Part shown: positions 1-9,035 of the stretch, in pieces
Layout: each line of letters opens with the position of its first letter
Position numbering within the stretch: the first letter of the stretch is position 1
From: Jatrophihabitans_A lederbergiae
GTDB lineage: Bacteria > Actinomycetota > Actinomycetes > Mycobacteriales > Jatrophihabitantaceae
Direction: 5' to 3'
NCBI RefSeq assembly: GCF_031845305.1
Contig: NZ_JAVREH010000010.1
Coordinates: 69,461 to 133,460 of the forward strand
DNA length: 64,000 nucleotides
The notes under the pieces: generated by a model
Told to the model about the DNA's origin: nothing
The model's database searches: none
What the model saw: the letters and a program-made list of their open reading frames with translations, nothing else
Program-made: the position numbers and the translations under genes

Positions 1-1040
1 TACGAGGACACCGGGTCATCGGCGTTCTTCTTCAGGTTCGGGTTCGAGACGATGGCCGTCTGGAACGCCGGTGCCACACCGTTGTCGGCGATCGCGTCGG
101 CGGCGCCGGCCTGCAGCTGCTTGTCGTTGTCGTCGGCGTTGGTGTTGATGTTCAACGTGATCTTGTCGGCCAGCGGCTTGCGGATCTTGTCGGTGTCCTG
201 GCTCCACTGGCTGTTGCGAACCCAGACGACCTTCTGCTCCGGCGTGTAGCTGGAGAACTTGTACGGCCCGTTCGAGAGCGGGTGCAGCGTGTACTTCGAG
301 CCGGTGAAGGCGCCGTTCTCCTTCAGCGGAACCGGCGCCGAAGCCGGCAGCGTCATCAGGTAGTCGAAGTCCGGAGTGGACGAGTTCAGCTTGAAGCTGA
401 TGGTGTTGTCATCCGGCGTGGTGATGCTGTCGAGGCCACCGGTCTTGTCCTTGTACGGGCCCTGGTACGTCGGGTTGCCCTTGGCGTCGACCGGGCTCAG
501 CAGCGTCAGGTAGTACGAGGCCGGTCCCTGGCTGAAGATGTCGGTCGCGAAGACGCGCTCGATGCCGTACTTGACTTCCTTGCTCGTGACGGGCGTGCCG
601 TTCTCCCACTTCACGCCGCTCTTGAGCTTGTACGTCCACTGGGTGAAGTCGGCGTTGTGCTGGCCCAGCCCGGTGGCGAGGTCACCCTCGATGGCGATGT
701 TGTTGGCGCCGGGAATCGAGGAGTAGCCGACGAGCGTACGGGTGAAGAGCCGCTGCATGTTCCAGCACCAGCCGTAGTACGTGTTGGCCGGGTCCCACGA
801 GTCACAGTCACCCGTGGCCACGAGGTTCAGGCTGCCGCCGGGCTTGTCACTCTTGTTGACGAAGCCGATCGTGGCGGCGTTGAACGCCGCGGCGACTCCG
901 GCCGTGGTTCCGTTGGCATTGCTCGCGCTGCTCTTGGGACCGCCGGTGTTGTTAGAACTGCCGCCACCGCATGCGGTGACGACCATCGCCGCGACGGCCG
1001 TCAGGCCCACCGCGAATGCGACTCTCCTTTTTCTCAGCAT
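1..1040 (-). CDS. Peptide ABC transporter substrate-binding lipoprotein (family 5), 3' part missing
   Basis: Extracytoplasmic binding protein of a Dpp/Opp-type transporter, anchored to the outer face of the membrane. The start ATG is at 1038-1040. The N-terminus has a basic MLRKRR stretch, a hydrophobic core and a lipobox VTAC with the lipidated cysteine at residue 24, followed by a Gly/Ser/Asn linker. The body shows family-5 features: an opening strand with a WDPA motif, then W-x-Y-KLK-G-V-KW, then a stretch about the running transporter load. The gene runs off the left edge, so about 345 residues are visible of an expected 540-600. It lies 123 bases downstream of a DppC-type permease on the same strand, so both probably belong to one operon whose other genes lie outside the window. 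Substrate not predictable. Confidence 0.9.
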   Translation of the reverse strand, partial: MLRKRRVAFAVGLTAVAAMVVTACGGGSSNNTGGPKSSASNANGTTAGVAAAFNAATIGFVNKSDKPGGSLNLVATGDCDSWDPANTYYGWCWNMQRLFTRTLVGYSSIPGANNIAIEGDLATGLGQHNADFTQWTYKLKSGVKWENGTPVTSKEVKYGIERVFATDIFSQGPASYYLTLLSPVDAKGNPTYQGPYKDKTGGLDSITTPDDNTISFKLNSSTPDFDYLMTLPASAPVPLKENGAFTGSKYTLHPLSNGPYKFSSYTPEQKVVWVRNSQWSQDTDKIRKPLADKITLNINTNADDNDKQLQAGAADAIADNGVAPAFQTAIVSNPNLKKNADDPVSS

Positions 1041-1163
1041 TGGTTTCTCTCATCCTCCTAGGCGATCGGAACTTCTTGCCGGCCTGTCACGGCCGGCTAC
1101 GGCAGGTGCCGTTGTGAATACCCCCGTACGACGCCGAGGGCAACTGCGGTGAGGCCGACCCGG

Positions 1164-2159
1164 CTAGCGAGTCGACTTCGGGTCGAGTGCGTCGCGCAAC
1201 CCGTCGCCGAACAGGTTGAACGACAGCACGGTCAGGAACAGCACGAGGCCGGGCCAGACCAGGTACATCACGTCGATCTGGAAGAAGCCACCGGCGTCGG
1301 AGAGCATCTTGCCCCAGGACGCGGTCGGCTCCTGGACACCGACTCCGAGGAAGGACAGGCCGGCCTCGCCGAGGATGTAGGTGGGGATGGTCAGCGTCAC
1401 CCAGACCAGCACCGGGCCGACCAGGTTCGGCAGGATCTCGCGGGTGATGATGCGCCAGTCACTGGCGCCCAGGCTCCGCGCGGCGTCGACGAACTCCTTC
1501 TCGCGCAGCGAGAGCACCTGGCCGCGCACGATCCGTCCCAGGTAGGCGAAGCCGAAGAAGCCGAGAACGAAGATGACGACCGCGAAGTTGAGCGTCTGGC
1601 CCGTCATGCCGAGGAACCCGGACGACTGGCCGAAGATGGCCAGCAGGGCCAGGGCGAACAGCAGAGTGGGGAATGCCAGCAGGACGTCGAGCACCCGGGC
1701 GATCACCGCGTCGACGGTGCCGCGGTAATAGCCGGCGAGGATGCCGGCGGCCAGGCCGAGAATCAGCGACAGGATCATGGCGGACACCGCGATCATCAGC
1801 GACGTCCGAGAACCGGCGATCAGGCGGGACAGGATGTCGCGGCCGTTCACCGGCTCGATGCCCAGCCAGTGGCTCGATGACGCGCCACCGAGGGCGCCCA
1901 TCGGCATGTTGGTGTCGATGCTGGTGAGGTCGGAGTTGAACTTGCCCGGCGGCTGGCCGTAGAGCTTGACCAGCACCGAGGAGAAGACCGCCACCAGGGT
2001 GATGACGACGATGCCCACACCGCCGGCCATCGCGACCTTGTCCTGCTTGAGCCGTCGCCAGGCGATCTGGCGCAGTGACCGACCCTGGATTGCTTCCTCA
2101 GCCGGTGCGATCGCCAGCTCGGTGGTGGCGACTTCAAGTTCACCTTGGGACAGCGACAT
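1164..2159 (-). CDS. Peptide ABC transporter permease, DppC/OppC type
   Basis: Inner-membrane permease subunit of a dipeptide/oligopeptide importer, 331 residues. I chose the ATG at 2159 rather than the upstream one at 2294 because AGGAGG lies 11 bases before it and the added residues look non-coding. An N-terminal cytoplasmic segment (WRRLKQDK) leads to the first membrane helix (AGGVGIVVITLVAVFSS), then the usual DppC extracytoplasmic loop with GRDILSRLI. Five further hydrophobic segments follow. The EAA loop that contacts the ATPase reads EFVDAARSLGAS, and the end is GDGLRDALDP, the classic DppC C-terminus. It is followed by the edge-truncated binding protein at 1040. It differs clearly in sequence from the second DppC-type gene at 6364-7308. 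Confidence 0.9.
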   Translation of the reverse strand: MSLSQGELEVATTELAIAPAEEAIQGRSLRQIAWRRLKQDKVAMAGGVGIVVITLVAVFSSVLVKLYGQPPGKFNSDLTSIDTNMPMGALGGASSSHWLGIEPVNGRDILSRLIAGSRTSLMIAVSAMILSLILGLAAGILAGYYRGTVDAVIARVLDVLLAFPTLLFALALLAIFGQSSGFLGMTGQTLNFAVVIFVLGFFGFAYLGRIVRGQVLSLREKEFVDAARSLGASDWRIITREILPNLVGPVLVWVTLTIPTYILGEAGLSFLGVGVQEPTASWGKMLSDAGGFFQIDVMYLVWPGLVLFLTVLSFNLFGDGLRDALDPKSTR

Positions 2160-2343
2160 CGGGCGGACGGCCTCCTTCTCTTCCTTCTCTTCGCGGAACC
2201 CCGCGGCTACGCGGTTTCCGCCAACCGGCAACATTATGGGTCGCGGGTTACGTCGTGAATACGGTGGCACGTTTGCGACCAGATCGTGATGCAAATGCGT
2301 CCAGCGGTTCCGGACACTAGTCGATGCCGCGGACGCTGCTCAC

Positions 2344-2392
2344 GAAGGATGGGGGGGCTGCCTCAATCGTTACGGTGCAGACCCCCACCTTC
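2344..2392 (-). terminator. Imperfect hairpin downstream of the binding-protein gene
   Basis: Arms 2344-2361 (gaaggatgggggggctgc) and 2377-2392 (gcagacccccaccttc) pair with small mismatches around a 15-base loop. It follows the minus-strand gene ending at 2445, so it may stop that transcript before the next gene at 2159. No U-run follows it, so a terminator role is inferred only from position and stem strength. Confidence 0.35.
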
Positions 2393-2444
2393 CGCGAGAC
2401 TCACAAACCCTCAATAACTTGCATTAGAGTTATGGGGCCTTTGC

Positions 2445-4127
2445 CTATTTCTTGAAGCCCATGTTCTCGTACACCCGGTCGGCGAAGCCGAACGAGCCCA
2501 GGTTGACGAGGTTGGACTTCGACGCCACCAGGTCGGGGCGCTGGTACAGCGCTACGGAGTGGCCTTCTTCCCAGATCTTCTGGTCGATCTGGTAGGTGAG
2601 GTCCGTGGCCTTCTGCGGGTCGAGCTCGGTGACAGCTTGCTTGTACAGAGCGTCGAGCTCCGGCGTGCCGATCTTGGCGTAGTTCTGGCCGCCGGTGGAG
2701 GTGTAGATCGACTGCGCCGAGGAGACCGGGAACGGCGTGCCGATCCAGCTGAAGATGGTCAGGTCGAACTTGCCGACCTCGACGTACTCGGGGAAGAACG
2801 GGTCCGAGGGCACCGACTTGATGGTCACCTTGATGCCCGCGGTCCCCAGCGCCTTCTGCTGCAGCGCGGCCTCGTCCGAGGAGGTCTTCACGCCGGCCGG
2901 GATGACGAAGGTCAGGTTGAGGACCTTGCCGTTCTTGGCGTAGAAGCCGTCCGAGCCCTTCTTGTAGCCGGCCGACTCGAGCAGCGTGCCGGCCTTGGCT
3001 ACGTCCTGGTTGCAGAAGGCACCACAGGTAGCCTTGTACTGGCTCTGGTTGTTCATCCAGATGTGGCTGTCCAGCACGGTCGCCGGCCAGTCCAGTGGGC
3101 TGAGCAGGGTCTTGGCGTCGCCGGCGCGGTTGATGCTCAACATGACGGCCTGGCGCACCTTGACGTCCGCCATCGGACCGGTGCTGCCGAGGTCGATGTG
3201 GCGCCAGTTGGGGCCACCGGCCTTGTGGATCGAGACGCCCGGAGTCGCCTTGACGGTCGCATAGCTGGCGACGTTGGAGCCGATGTCGACGAAGTCGACC
3301 TGGTCGGACTGCAGCGCCTTGGCCTGCGCGGACTGGTCCAGCACGATGTACTGGATCTTGTCCAGCTTCGCCTTGGGACCCCACCACTTGTCGTTGCGTA
3401 CGACCGTGATCGTCTTGGCGGTCTTGTCCATCGACGCGATCTTGAAAGGCCCACCCGAGAGCGTCGGCCCGTTGACCCAACTGCTGTTGAACGAGGCGGG
3501 AGTCTCGTTCAGGCTCGCCGGCAGCAGTGGGCTGAACAGCGCCTTCCAATCCGGGTAGACAGTCTTGAAGGTGACCTTGACGTCCTGGTCGGTCGCGCCC
3601 TTCTCGACACTGCCGATCTGCTCGTAGCCATTCGTGCTGGCCGCCTTGTACCCCTTGTTCTTGCCGTTCAGCGCCTTCCACAGGCCCGCGAAGTCCCTGT
3701 ACGTGATGGGGCTGCCATCACTCCAGACGGCCTTCGGATTGATGTGGTACTCGATGGTCTGCGGGCTGGCGGAGGTCTGCTCCGCCTTGTCCACCACGTC
3801 GGTGTCCAGTATCGGCTTGCTGCCCGCGTCGAAGTGCCACACGAACGGCAGCGTCGACCACATCAGATCGTTGATTCCGCTCTCGTTGCCGTCGATCTCG
3901 TTGATGTTGAAGTTCGCAGGGTAGCTGTCGATCGGCCAGCGCAGCGTTCCGCCGGCCGGCACCTGGTCGTACGGCATCGGGTTCACGTCGTTGGCGGTCG
4001 AGACCGCCTGGGCCTTCTTGCCGGAATTATTGCTGCCCGTACCCGATTTGCTCGAGCCCCCACAGGCGGTCAGGGCCAGGGACGCCGCGACGACAGTCGC
4101 GATGCCCACCTTGCCGAAAACCCTCAC
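2445..4127 (-). CDS. Peptide ABC transporter substrate-binding lipoprotein (family 5)
   Basis: 560-residue extracytoplasmic binding protein. The signal is MRVFGKV plus a hydrophobic core and lipobox LTAC, with the lipid-modified cysteine at residue 22, then a Ser/Gly/Asn linker. The mature part has the ordered lobes of the SBP_bac_5 family: LRWPIDSYPANFN near residue 65, TIEYHINPKAVWSDGSP near 125, a GPFKI strand near 230 and VRQAVMLSINR near 330. Length is normal for the family. It lies 164 bases after the fused ATPase gene and is the last gene of the transporter cluster that begins at 8303. The gap and its own leader leave room for a separate promoter, which would let the binding protein be made in excess. 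Substrate not predictable. Confidence 0.92.
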   Translation of the reverse strand: MRVFGKVGIATVVAASLALTACGGSSKSGTGSNNSGKKAQAVSTANDVNPMPYDQVPAGGTLRWPIDSYPANFNINEIDGNESGINDLMWSTLPFVWHFDAGSKPILDTDVVDKAEQTSASPQTIEYHINPKAVWSDGSPITYRDFAGLWKALNGKNKGYKAASTNGYEQIGSVEKGATDQDVKVTFKTVYPDWKALFSPLLPASLNETPASFNSSWVNGPTLSGGPFKIASMDKTAKTITVVRNDKWWGPKAKLDKIQYIVLDQSAQAKALQSDQVDFVDIGSNVASYATVKATPGVSIHKAGGPNWRHIDLGSTGPMADVKVRQAVMLSINRAGDAKTLLSPLDWPATVLDSHIWMNNQSQYKATCGAFCNQDVAKAGTLLESAGYKKGSDGFYAKNGKVLNLTFVIPAGVKTSSDEAALQQKALGTAGIKVTIKSVPSDPFFPEYVEVGKFDLTIFSWIGTPFPVSSAQSIYTSTGGQNYAKIGTPELDALYKQAVTELDPQKATDLTYQIDQKIWEEGHSVALYQRPDLVASKSNLVNLGSFGFADRVYENMGFKK

Positions 4128-4291
4128 ACTTCCTCCTCAGAAAAATTCGATTCGCGGACCCACGAAATATGTCGCAGTTCCTGGTACTTGCTACGCACTT
4201 CAAAGCCGCAGGGCCATAGCCGTTGCTGAATCGGTATGTACCAGAGAGCAAACCGAACCCTCCGAAATGCTGCTGACACGCCCCAGTGGTG

Positions 4292-6367
4292 TCACACGAC
4301 CTCGCGAACTCTAGCAAAGTGACAGGCTGCGCGATGGTCTCGATCCAAACTGTATAAATCAGGATCATCGTTCTTGCACTTTGCCCGTTCTTCGGCATTG
4401 AGGTGCTCGGCGAAGACGAAGCAGCGGGACGAGAACCGGCATCCGCTGGGGATGTCGGCCGGGCTGGGCAGGTCACCGGTGAGCAGGATGCGCTTGCGGG
4501 TGCGCTCCTTCTCGGGGTCCGGCAGCGGGATGGCCGACAGCAGAGCCTGGGTGTAGGGATGCGACGGCGCGGCGAAGATGTCGCGGGTGCTGCCGATCTC
4601 GACGATGCGACCCAGATACATGACCGCCACCCGGTCGGCGATGTGGCGCACGACGGAGAGGTCGTGGGCCACGAAGAGGTAGCTCAGCCCCATCTTGAGC
4701 TTGAGCTCGTCCAGCAGGTTGATCACGCCGGCCTGGATCGAGACGTCCAGGGCAGATACCGGCTCGTCCAGCACGATGACCTTGGGGTCCAGCGCCAGCG
4801 CCCGGGCGATGCCGATGCGCTGGCGCTGACCGCCGGAGAACTCCGCCGGGTAGCGGCTGGCGTGCTCGGGGCTGAGGCCGACCAACTCGAGCAGCTCGGC
4901 GGTGCGGGCCTTGATCCGCTGCTCGGAAAACTTCTGCACCCACATCGGCTCGGCGAGGATGTCGCCGATCGGCATCCGCGGGTCCAATGAGGCCATCGGG
5001 TCCTGGAACACGATGGACAGGTCCGCGCGCATCCTGCGGCGGTCCTCGCCCTTGAGGTGGTCGGTCTCCTTGCCCAGCACCACGATCTTGCCCCGCTGGG
5101 GCTTCAACAGGTTCATGATCTCCATGATCGTGGTGGTCTTGCCGCAGCCGGACTCACCGACCAGGCCGAGCGTCTCACCCTGGCGGATCTCCAGTGACAC
5201 GCCGTCGACCGCCCGGACGCTGCCGACCGTCCGGCGGATCACCGCGCCCTTACGGATCGGGAACGCCCGGTGCAGATTGTCCAGGCTCAACACCACGTCG
5301 CGCTCCTCCCGAGGCGCCCGGATGGCAACCTCCGTCGGCAGCTCCGGCCGGACGAACACGTCCTCGGCGCTCCAGTGGTTCTGCGCGATCTCCAGGCTGC
5401 GGTGGCAGGCGGCGACGTGGTGAGGCCGGTCGGTCGGGTCCAGCATCGGCTCCACCGCCCGGCACTGGTCGATCACCAGCGGGCAGCGGGTCGCGAAGGG
5501 ACAGCCGACCGGCAGGTTCACCAGCGACGGCGGGGCGCCCTCGATGGGGATCAGCGGCTCTTTCTCTTCCACGTCCATTCGGGGAATCGATCCCAACAGA
5601 CCCATGGTGTAAGGCATCCGGGGCTGATAGAAGGTGTCGTCGACTCCGGCCAGCTCGACCGCCTTGCCGGCGTACATGACCATCACCCGGTCGGCGAACC
5701 CGGCCACCACGCCGAGGTCGTGGGTGATCAGTACGGTGGCGGCATTGGTGACCTCTTTGGCCTTGCGCAGCACATCGAGCACCTGAGCCTGGATGGTGAC
5801 GTCCAGCGCGGTGGTCGGCTCGTCGGCGATGATCAGATCCGGGTCGTTGGCGATGGCCATGGCGATCATGGCGCGCTGCCGCATACCGCCGGAGAATTCG
5901 TGTGGAAACGACGACGCCCGAAGCTCCGGGTTCGGAATGCCGACGAGATCGAGCAGTTCCACGGCCTGGGACATGGCCCGGGACTTGCTGACGTTCTGGT
6001 GAATGCTGACCGCCTCGGCGATCTGGTCACCGATCGTGTAGACCGGTGTCAGCGCCGAGAGCGGGTCCTGGAACACCATCGAGATGCCCGAGCCGCGCAG
6101 CCTGGACAGCTCTCGGTCCTTCAGCGTCAGCAGGTCGACACCCTTGAACTTGATGGTGCCGGTGGCGTGGGCGTTGGAGGGCAGCAGTCCCATCACGGCC
6201 AGCGAGCTCACGGACTTGCCGGAGCCCGATTCGCCGACGATGGCCAGCGTCTCGCCCGGCTGAACGGAATAGGACACGCCTCGTACGGCCCGCACCCGGC
6301 CGGCCTCACTGCGGAAGCTCACGTTGAGGTTGCTCACCTCGAGCAGCGGGGTGGTGGGGGTGGTCAC
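4292..6367 (-). CDS. Fused dipeptide ABC transporter ATP-binding protein (DppD-DppF fusion)
   Basis: 691-residue double ATPase that powers the permeases encoded upstream. The N-terminal nucleotide-binding domain has Walker A GESGSGKS at 45-52, signature FSGGMRQR and Walker B DLIIADEP. It ends in the oligopeptide-ABC C-terminal extension with cysteines (GCPFATRCPLVIDQC). The second domain has Walker A GESGCGKT near residue 410, signature FSGGQRQR and Walker B VIVLDEP. It ends in a second extension (GCRFSSRC, then AKCKND and AACH). In many bacteria these are two genes; head-to-tail fusion is common in actinobacteria. Its ATG overlaps the stop of the upstream permease by 4 bases, so translation is probably coupled. 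Confidence 0.95.
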   Translation of the reverse strand: MTTPTTPLLEVSNLNVSFRSEAGRVRAVRGVSYSVQPGETLAIVGESGSGKSVSSLAVMGLLPSNAHATGTIKFKGVDLLTLKDRELSRLRGSGISMVFQDPLSALTPVYTIGDQIAEAVSIHQNVSKSRAMSQAVELLDLVGIPNPELRASSFPHEFSGGMRQRAMIAMAIANDPDLIIADEPTTALDVTIQAQVLDVLRKAKEVTNAATVLITHDLGVVAGFADRVMVMYAGKAVELAGVDDTFYQPRMPYTMGLLGSIPRMDVEEKEPLIPIEGAPPSLVNLPVGCPFATRCPLVIDQCRAVEPMLDPTDRPHHVAACHRSLEIAQNHWSAEDVFVRPELPTEVAIRAPREERDVVLSLDNLHRAFPIRKGAVIRRTVGSVRAVDGVSLEIRQGETLGLVGESGCGKTTTIMEIMNLLKPQRGKIVVLGKETDHLKGEDRRRMRADLSIVFQDPMASLDPRMPIGDILAEPMWVQKFSEQRIKARTAELLELVGLSPEHASRYPAEFSGGQRQRIGIARALALDPKVIVLDEPVSALDVSIQAGVINLLDELKLKMGLSYLFVAHDLSVVRHIADRVAVMYLGRIVEIGSTRDIFAAPSHPYTQALLSAIPLPDPEKERTRKRILLTGDLPSPADIPSGCRFSSRCFVFAEHLNAEERAKCKNDDPDLYSLDRDHRAACHFARVREVV

Positions 6368-7308
6368 AGTTTGCTCGATCCTGACGATGGGTCGATGGCA
6401 TCTCGCAGGGCATCGCCGATCACACTCACGCAGAGGACAGTGAGGACCAGGAACAGCCCGGCGAACATGAAAACATGCGGGTACGTGGTCGCCAGCGACT
6501 GCGAATCACTGATCACGGTGCCGAGGGAGACGTCGGGCGGCTGCACACCGAAGCCGAAGAAGCTCAGGCCGGTCTCGGCGAGAATGGTGCCGCCGACGTT
6601 GATGGTGACGTCGACGATCAGCAGCGACGCCATGTTGGGCAGCAGATGGCGCCGGATGATGGTGAACGAGCCGACACCCATGAACTTCGCCGCCTGGACG
6701 TACTCGCGCTCCTTCAGGCTCATGGCCATGCCGCGTACCACGCGGCCGGTGACCATCCAGCCGAACACCGACAGCAGCCCGACCAGCCACAGCCAGCTGT
6801 GCCCGGACAGCACCGGGCTGAGTACCGCGAGGATCAGGAAGCTCGGCAGCACCAGCAGCAGGTCGATGATCCAGACCACGCCGATGTCGACGTACCGGCC
6901 GAAGTAACCGGCGACCGAACCCGCCACCGCGGCGATCGCCGTGGTGATGAGGGCGGCGACGAGACCGATGATCAGCGACTTCTGCAGGCCCTTGAGGGTC
7001 CGCGCGTACACGTCGCGGCCGATGTCGTCGACGCCGAAGAAGTGGCTGCCGTTCGGACCGGCCAGGATGTTGTCCTGGTCGAAGTCGTTGTACTTCCAGT
7101 GCGAGAGGTACGGGCCCAGGTAGGCCAGCAAGAAGATCACCACGAGGACGACCACCGCCGCCACGCCCGCCTTCTGCCGCACGAACCGCTTGAAGATCAG
7201 CTTCCCGCGGCTGAGCGATTCCGGCGCGCCGATGTGCTGGGTGGTGGCATCAGGGTCGTCTACCGATGGTGGCGCGACCTCGAAGATCTCCTGAGGCGAC
7301 ATTGACAT
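6364..7308 (-). CDS. Peptide ABC transporter permease, DppC type
   Basis: 314-residue inner-membrane permease, second permease of the 8303-2445 cluster. A cytoplasmic N-terminus with KLIFKRFVRQKAG precedes the first helix (VAAVVVLVVIFLLAYLG). The loop contains the DppC-typical FGVDDIGRDVYART. Five more hydrophobic segments follow, with the ATPase-contact loop EYVQAAKFMGVGSF and the C-terminal GDALRDAIDPSS. It starts 11 bases after the DppB stop and overlaps the fused ATPase gene by 4 bases. DppB pairs with it to form the channel. Confidence 0.92.
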   Translation of the reverse strand: MSMSPQEIFEVAPPSVDDPDATTQHIGAPESLSRGKLIFKRFVRQKAGVAAVVVLVVIFLLAYLGPYLSHWKYNDFDQDNILAGPNGSHFFGVDDIGRDVYARTLKGLQKSLIIGLVAALITTAIAAVAGSVAGYFGRYVDIGVVWIIDLLLVLPSFLILAVLSPVLSGHSWLWLVGLLSVFGWMVTGRVVRGMAMSLKEREYVQAAKFMGVGSFTIIRRHLLPNMASLLIVDVTINVGGTILAETGLSFFGFGVQPPDVSLGTVISDSQSLATTYPHVFMFAGLFLVLTVLCVSVIGDALRDAIDPSSGSSKL

Positions 7309-7319
7309 GACCGCACCCC

Positions 7320-8303
7320 CTACTTGGACCGGACGCGCGGATCGAGCGCGGCATACAGGATGTCGGACAGCAACCCGGACAGCAACACCAGCACCGCGGT
7401 GAAGCAGGCCACCCCGGCGACGGCATTCACGTCATGGGACTGCACCGAGGACACCAGGTACTCCCCCATACCGTGCCAGCCGAACAGGTTCTCCACGAAG
7501 ATCGAGCCGGTCAGCAACAGGCCGAAGGAGTAGGCGAAGAACGTCACGATCGGGATGAGCGCGGTGCGGACGCCATGCTTGAACAGCGCCTTCTGCCGGG
7601 TCAGCCCCTTGGCCCGGGCCGTCCGCAGGAAGTCGCTGCCGAGCACGTCGAGCATCGCACTGCGCTGGTATCGGCTGAAGAACGAGACGCCGAACAGGCC
7701 CAGCACCAGCGTGGGCATCACCAGCCGCTTGAGACGGTTGGCCCAGAAGGCCAATCCGTGCAGGTTGGAGTTGTACTCACCGGTGGCCGGGAAGAGCCAG
7801 GCTGAGCCGCCCTTGTGATAAAGCCAGACGAAGAGTGTCTGTACCACGATGATCACCACGACCGTGGGCGAGGCCAGCAAGACGTAGGACACCACCGTTC
7901 CGGCGACGTCGGACGGTTTTCGCTGCCGCACCGCGCCGAAGACGCCCAGCAGCACGCCACCGACGGCACCGAAGACGGTTCCGAAGAACAGCAGCCGAAG
8001 GCTCACGCCGGCGCGGCGACCGATCTCGGTCGAGACCTTGTCCTCGCCGACGATCTGGGTGCCGAAGTCACCGTGTACGACGCCCTTGAGCCAGTGGCCG
8101 TAACGCTGCAGCACCGGGGTGGCGGGGTCGGCGTTGCGCTGTTGCAGGTTCTCGTGGATCACCGCTGCCGGTATCGGCGGGTTGTGGCCCTCGTACCGGG
8201 CACGCGGATCCAAGGTCAGTGAGCCGAGGATGTAAGCCAAGCTGGTCGCGATGAACACCAGAACCAAGTAGTTCAGGAAGCGGCGAGCAATAAACTTCAG
8301 CAT
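7320..8303 (-). CDS. Peptide ABC transporter permease, DppB type
   Basis: 327-residue permease and first gene of the peptide transporter cluster. I chose the ATG at 8303 (MLKFIARRFLNYLVLVF) because this is the canonical DppB opening, with a basic start running straight into helix 1. The upstream ATG at 8351 adds 16 polar residues. A weak AGGGA lies nine bases before the chosen start. The long extracytoplasmic loop (about residues 30-95) is typical of DppB, followed by five more helices. The ATPase-contact loop reads DFLRTARAKGLTRQK, and the end is LYAALDPRVR. Ninety bases separate it from the Nudix gene upstream, so the promoter may lie there. Confidence 0.9.
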   Translation of the reverse strand: MLKFIARRFLNYLVLVFIATSLAYILGSLTLDPRARYEGHNPPIPAAVIHENLQQRNADPATPVLQRYGHWLKGVVHGDFGTQIVGEDKVSTEIGRRAGVSLRLLFFGTVFGAVGGVLLGVFGAVRQRKPSDVAGTVVSYVLLASPTVVVIIVVQTLFVWLYHKGGSAWLFPATGEYNSNLHGLAFWANRLKRLVMPTLVLGLFGVSFFSRYQRSAMLDVLGSDFLRTARAKGLTRQKALFKHGVRTALIPIVTFFAYSFGLLLTGSIFVENLFGWHGMGEYLVSSVQSHDVNAVAGVACFTAVLVLLSGLLSDILYAALDPRVRSK

Positions 8304-8392
8304 CTGAGAGTTCCCTGCGCTGTCAGTCGTTGGTTCAGGTCGGGACGGCACGCGAGCGCGCCGTTGCTACGGAGGCGGACTTTAGCCGACAG

Positions 8393-9025
8393 CTATAACC
8401 GAGCTGTCACCTCGGTCACATATCGGCCATTGCTCCCTACCCAGTCAAGACCTTCGAGCTCCCGCGCCGAGAGCCATCGAACGTCCTGGTTTTCCAGCGC
8501 CCGGGGCTGCGGCGACCCCGGCAGCAAGCTCACGTGGAACAGGACGAGCTCCGCACGATCGGCCAGCGGCCCGCGGCCGAGCTCCGGTCCCACCGCGACC
8601 TGGCAACCCAGCTCTTCGCAGCACTCCCGCATCAGCGCCGCGGCGCGGGTCTCGCCCCGCTCGACCTTGCCACCTGGGAACTCCCACTGGCCTGCCAGTT
8701 GGGGCGGCATGGCACGCTGCGCCACCAGCACCTTCCGATCAACGATGAGGGCCGCCGCGACCACCGTCCGGCGTTGGGTCCGGCGCTCGATGTTCCGGAG
8801 CGTTCGGCTCAACCTGACAAGCGCAGTACGCCGCGCTCTGCGGTCCCACCACGGCAGGCGAACCTCGAGGGTGAGCAGCACACCGGCAGGCACCTCGGCG
8901 ACGATCGGGCGCACCCGGCCCGGCAGCGAGCGGACCGCTTGCCGCACGCGATCGGGGTCGGCGTCGATCAACTCAGCGACGCGGTATACCCGTCCCGAGG
9001 CGGGAGCGGTCCGGCGAGCGGTCAT
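8393..9025 (-). CDS. Nudix hydrolase, MutT2-like (8-oxo-dGTP/CTP diphosphatase)
   Basis: 210-residue enzyme predicted to hydrolyse a modified nucleoside triphosphate. The Nudix box is intact: GGKVERGE, then RECCEELG (pattern G-x5-E-x7-RE-x2-EE-x-G). It is preceded by VLVAQRAMPPQLAGQWEF, the layout of short MutT/CTP-pyrophosphohydrolases such as mycobacterial MutT2. Unlike plain MutT2 (about 130-140 residues), this one has an N-terminal extension of about 75 residues, rich in Arg and containing VYRVAELIDADPDRVRQ, with no family I recognise. The ATG at 9025 lies 10 bases after the nitrilase stop. A longer open frame reaches 9364 but would overlap the nitrilase gene deeply. Probably the third gene of the aminotransferase-nitrilase operon. 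Confidence 0.82.
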   Translation of the reverse strand: MTARRTAPASGRVYRVAELIDADPDRVRQAVRSLPGRVRPIVAEVPAGVLLTLEVRLPWWDRRARRTALVRLSRTLRNIERRTQRRTVVAAALIVDRKVLVAQRAMPPQLAGQWEFPGGKVERGETRAAALMRECCEELGCQVAVGPELGRGPLADRAELVLFHVSLLPGSPQPRALENQDVRWLSARELEGLDWVGSNGRYVTEVTARL

Positions 9026-9035
9026 TGCGCCGCGG

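Noticed and set aside
2559..4229. 556-codon plus-strand open frame
   Set aside because: Mirror frame of the peptide-binding protein on the other strand; no motif, no ribosome site.
4274..4294. Small dyad TGACAC/GTGTCA at the end of the fused ATPase gene
   Set aside because: Only 6-bp arms with a 9-base spacer and overlapping a stop codon; likely chance.
5270..6907. 545-codon plus-strand open frame
   Set aside because: Mirror frame of the fused ATPase and permease genes; crosses a known gene junction.
1..8303. The two peptide-transporter gene sets as a recent duplication
   Set aside because: The DppC-type proteins and the binding proteins differ widely in sequence, so they are independent or anciently diverged sets.
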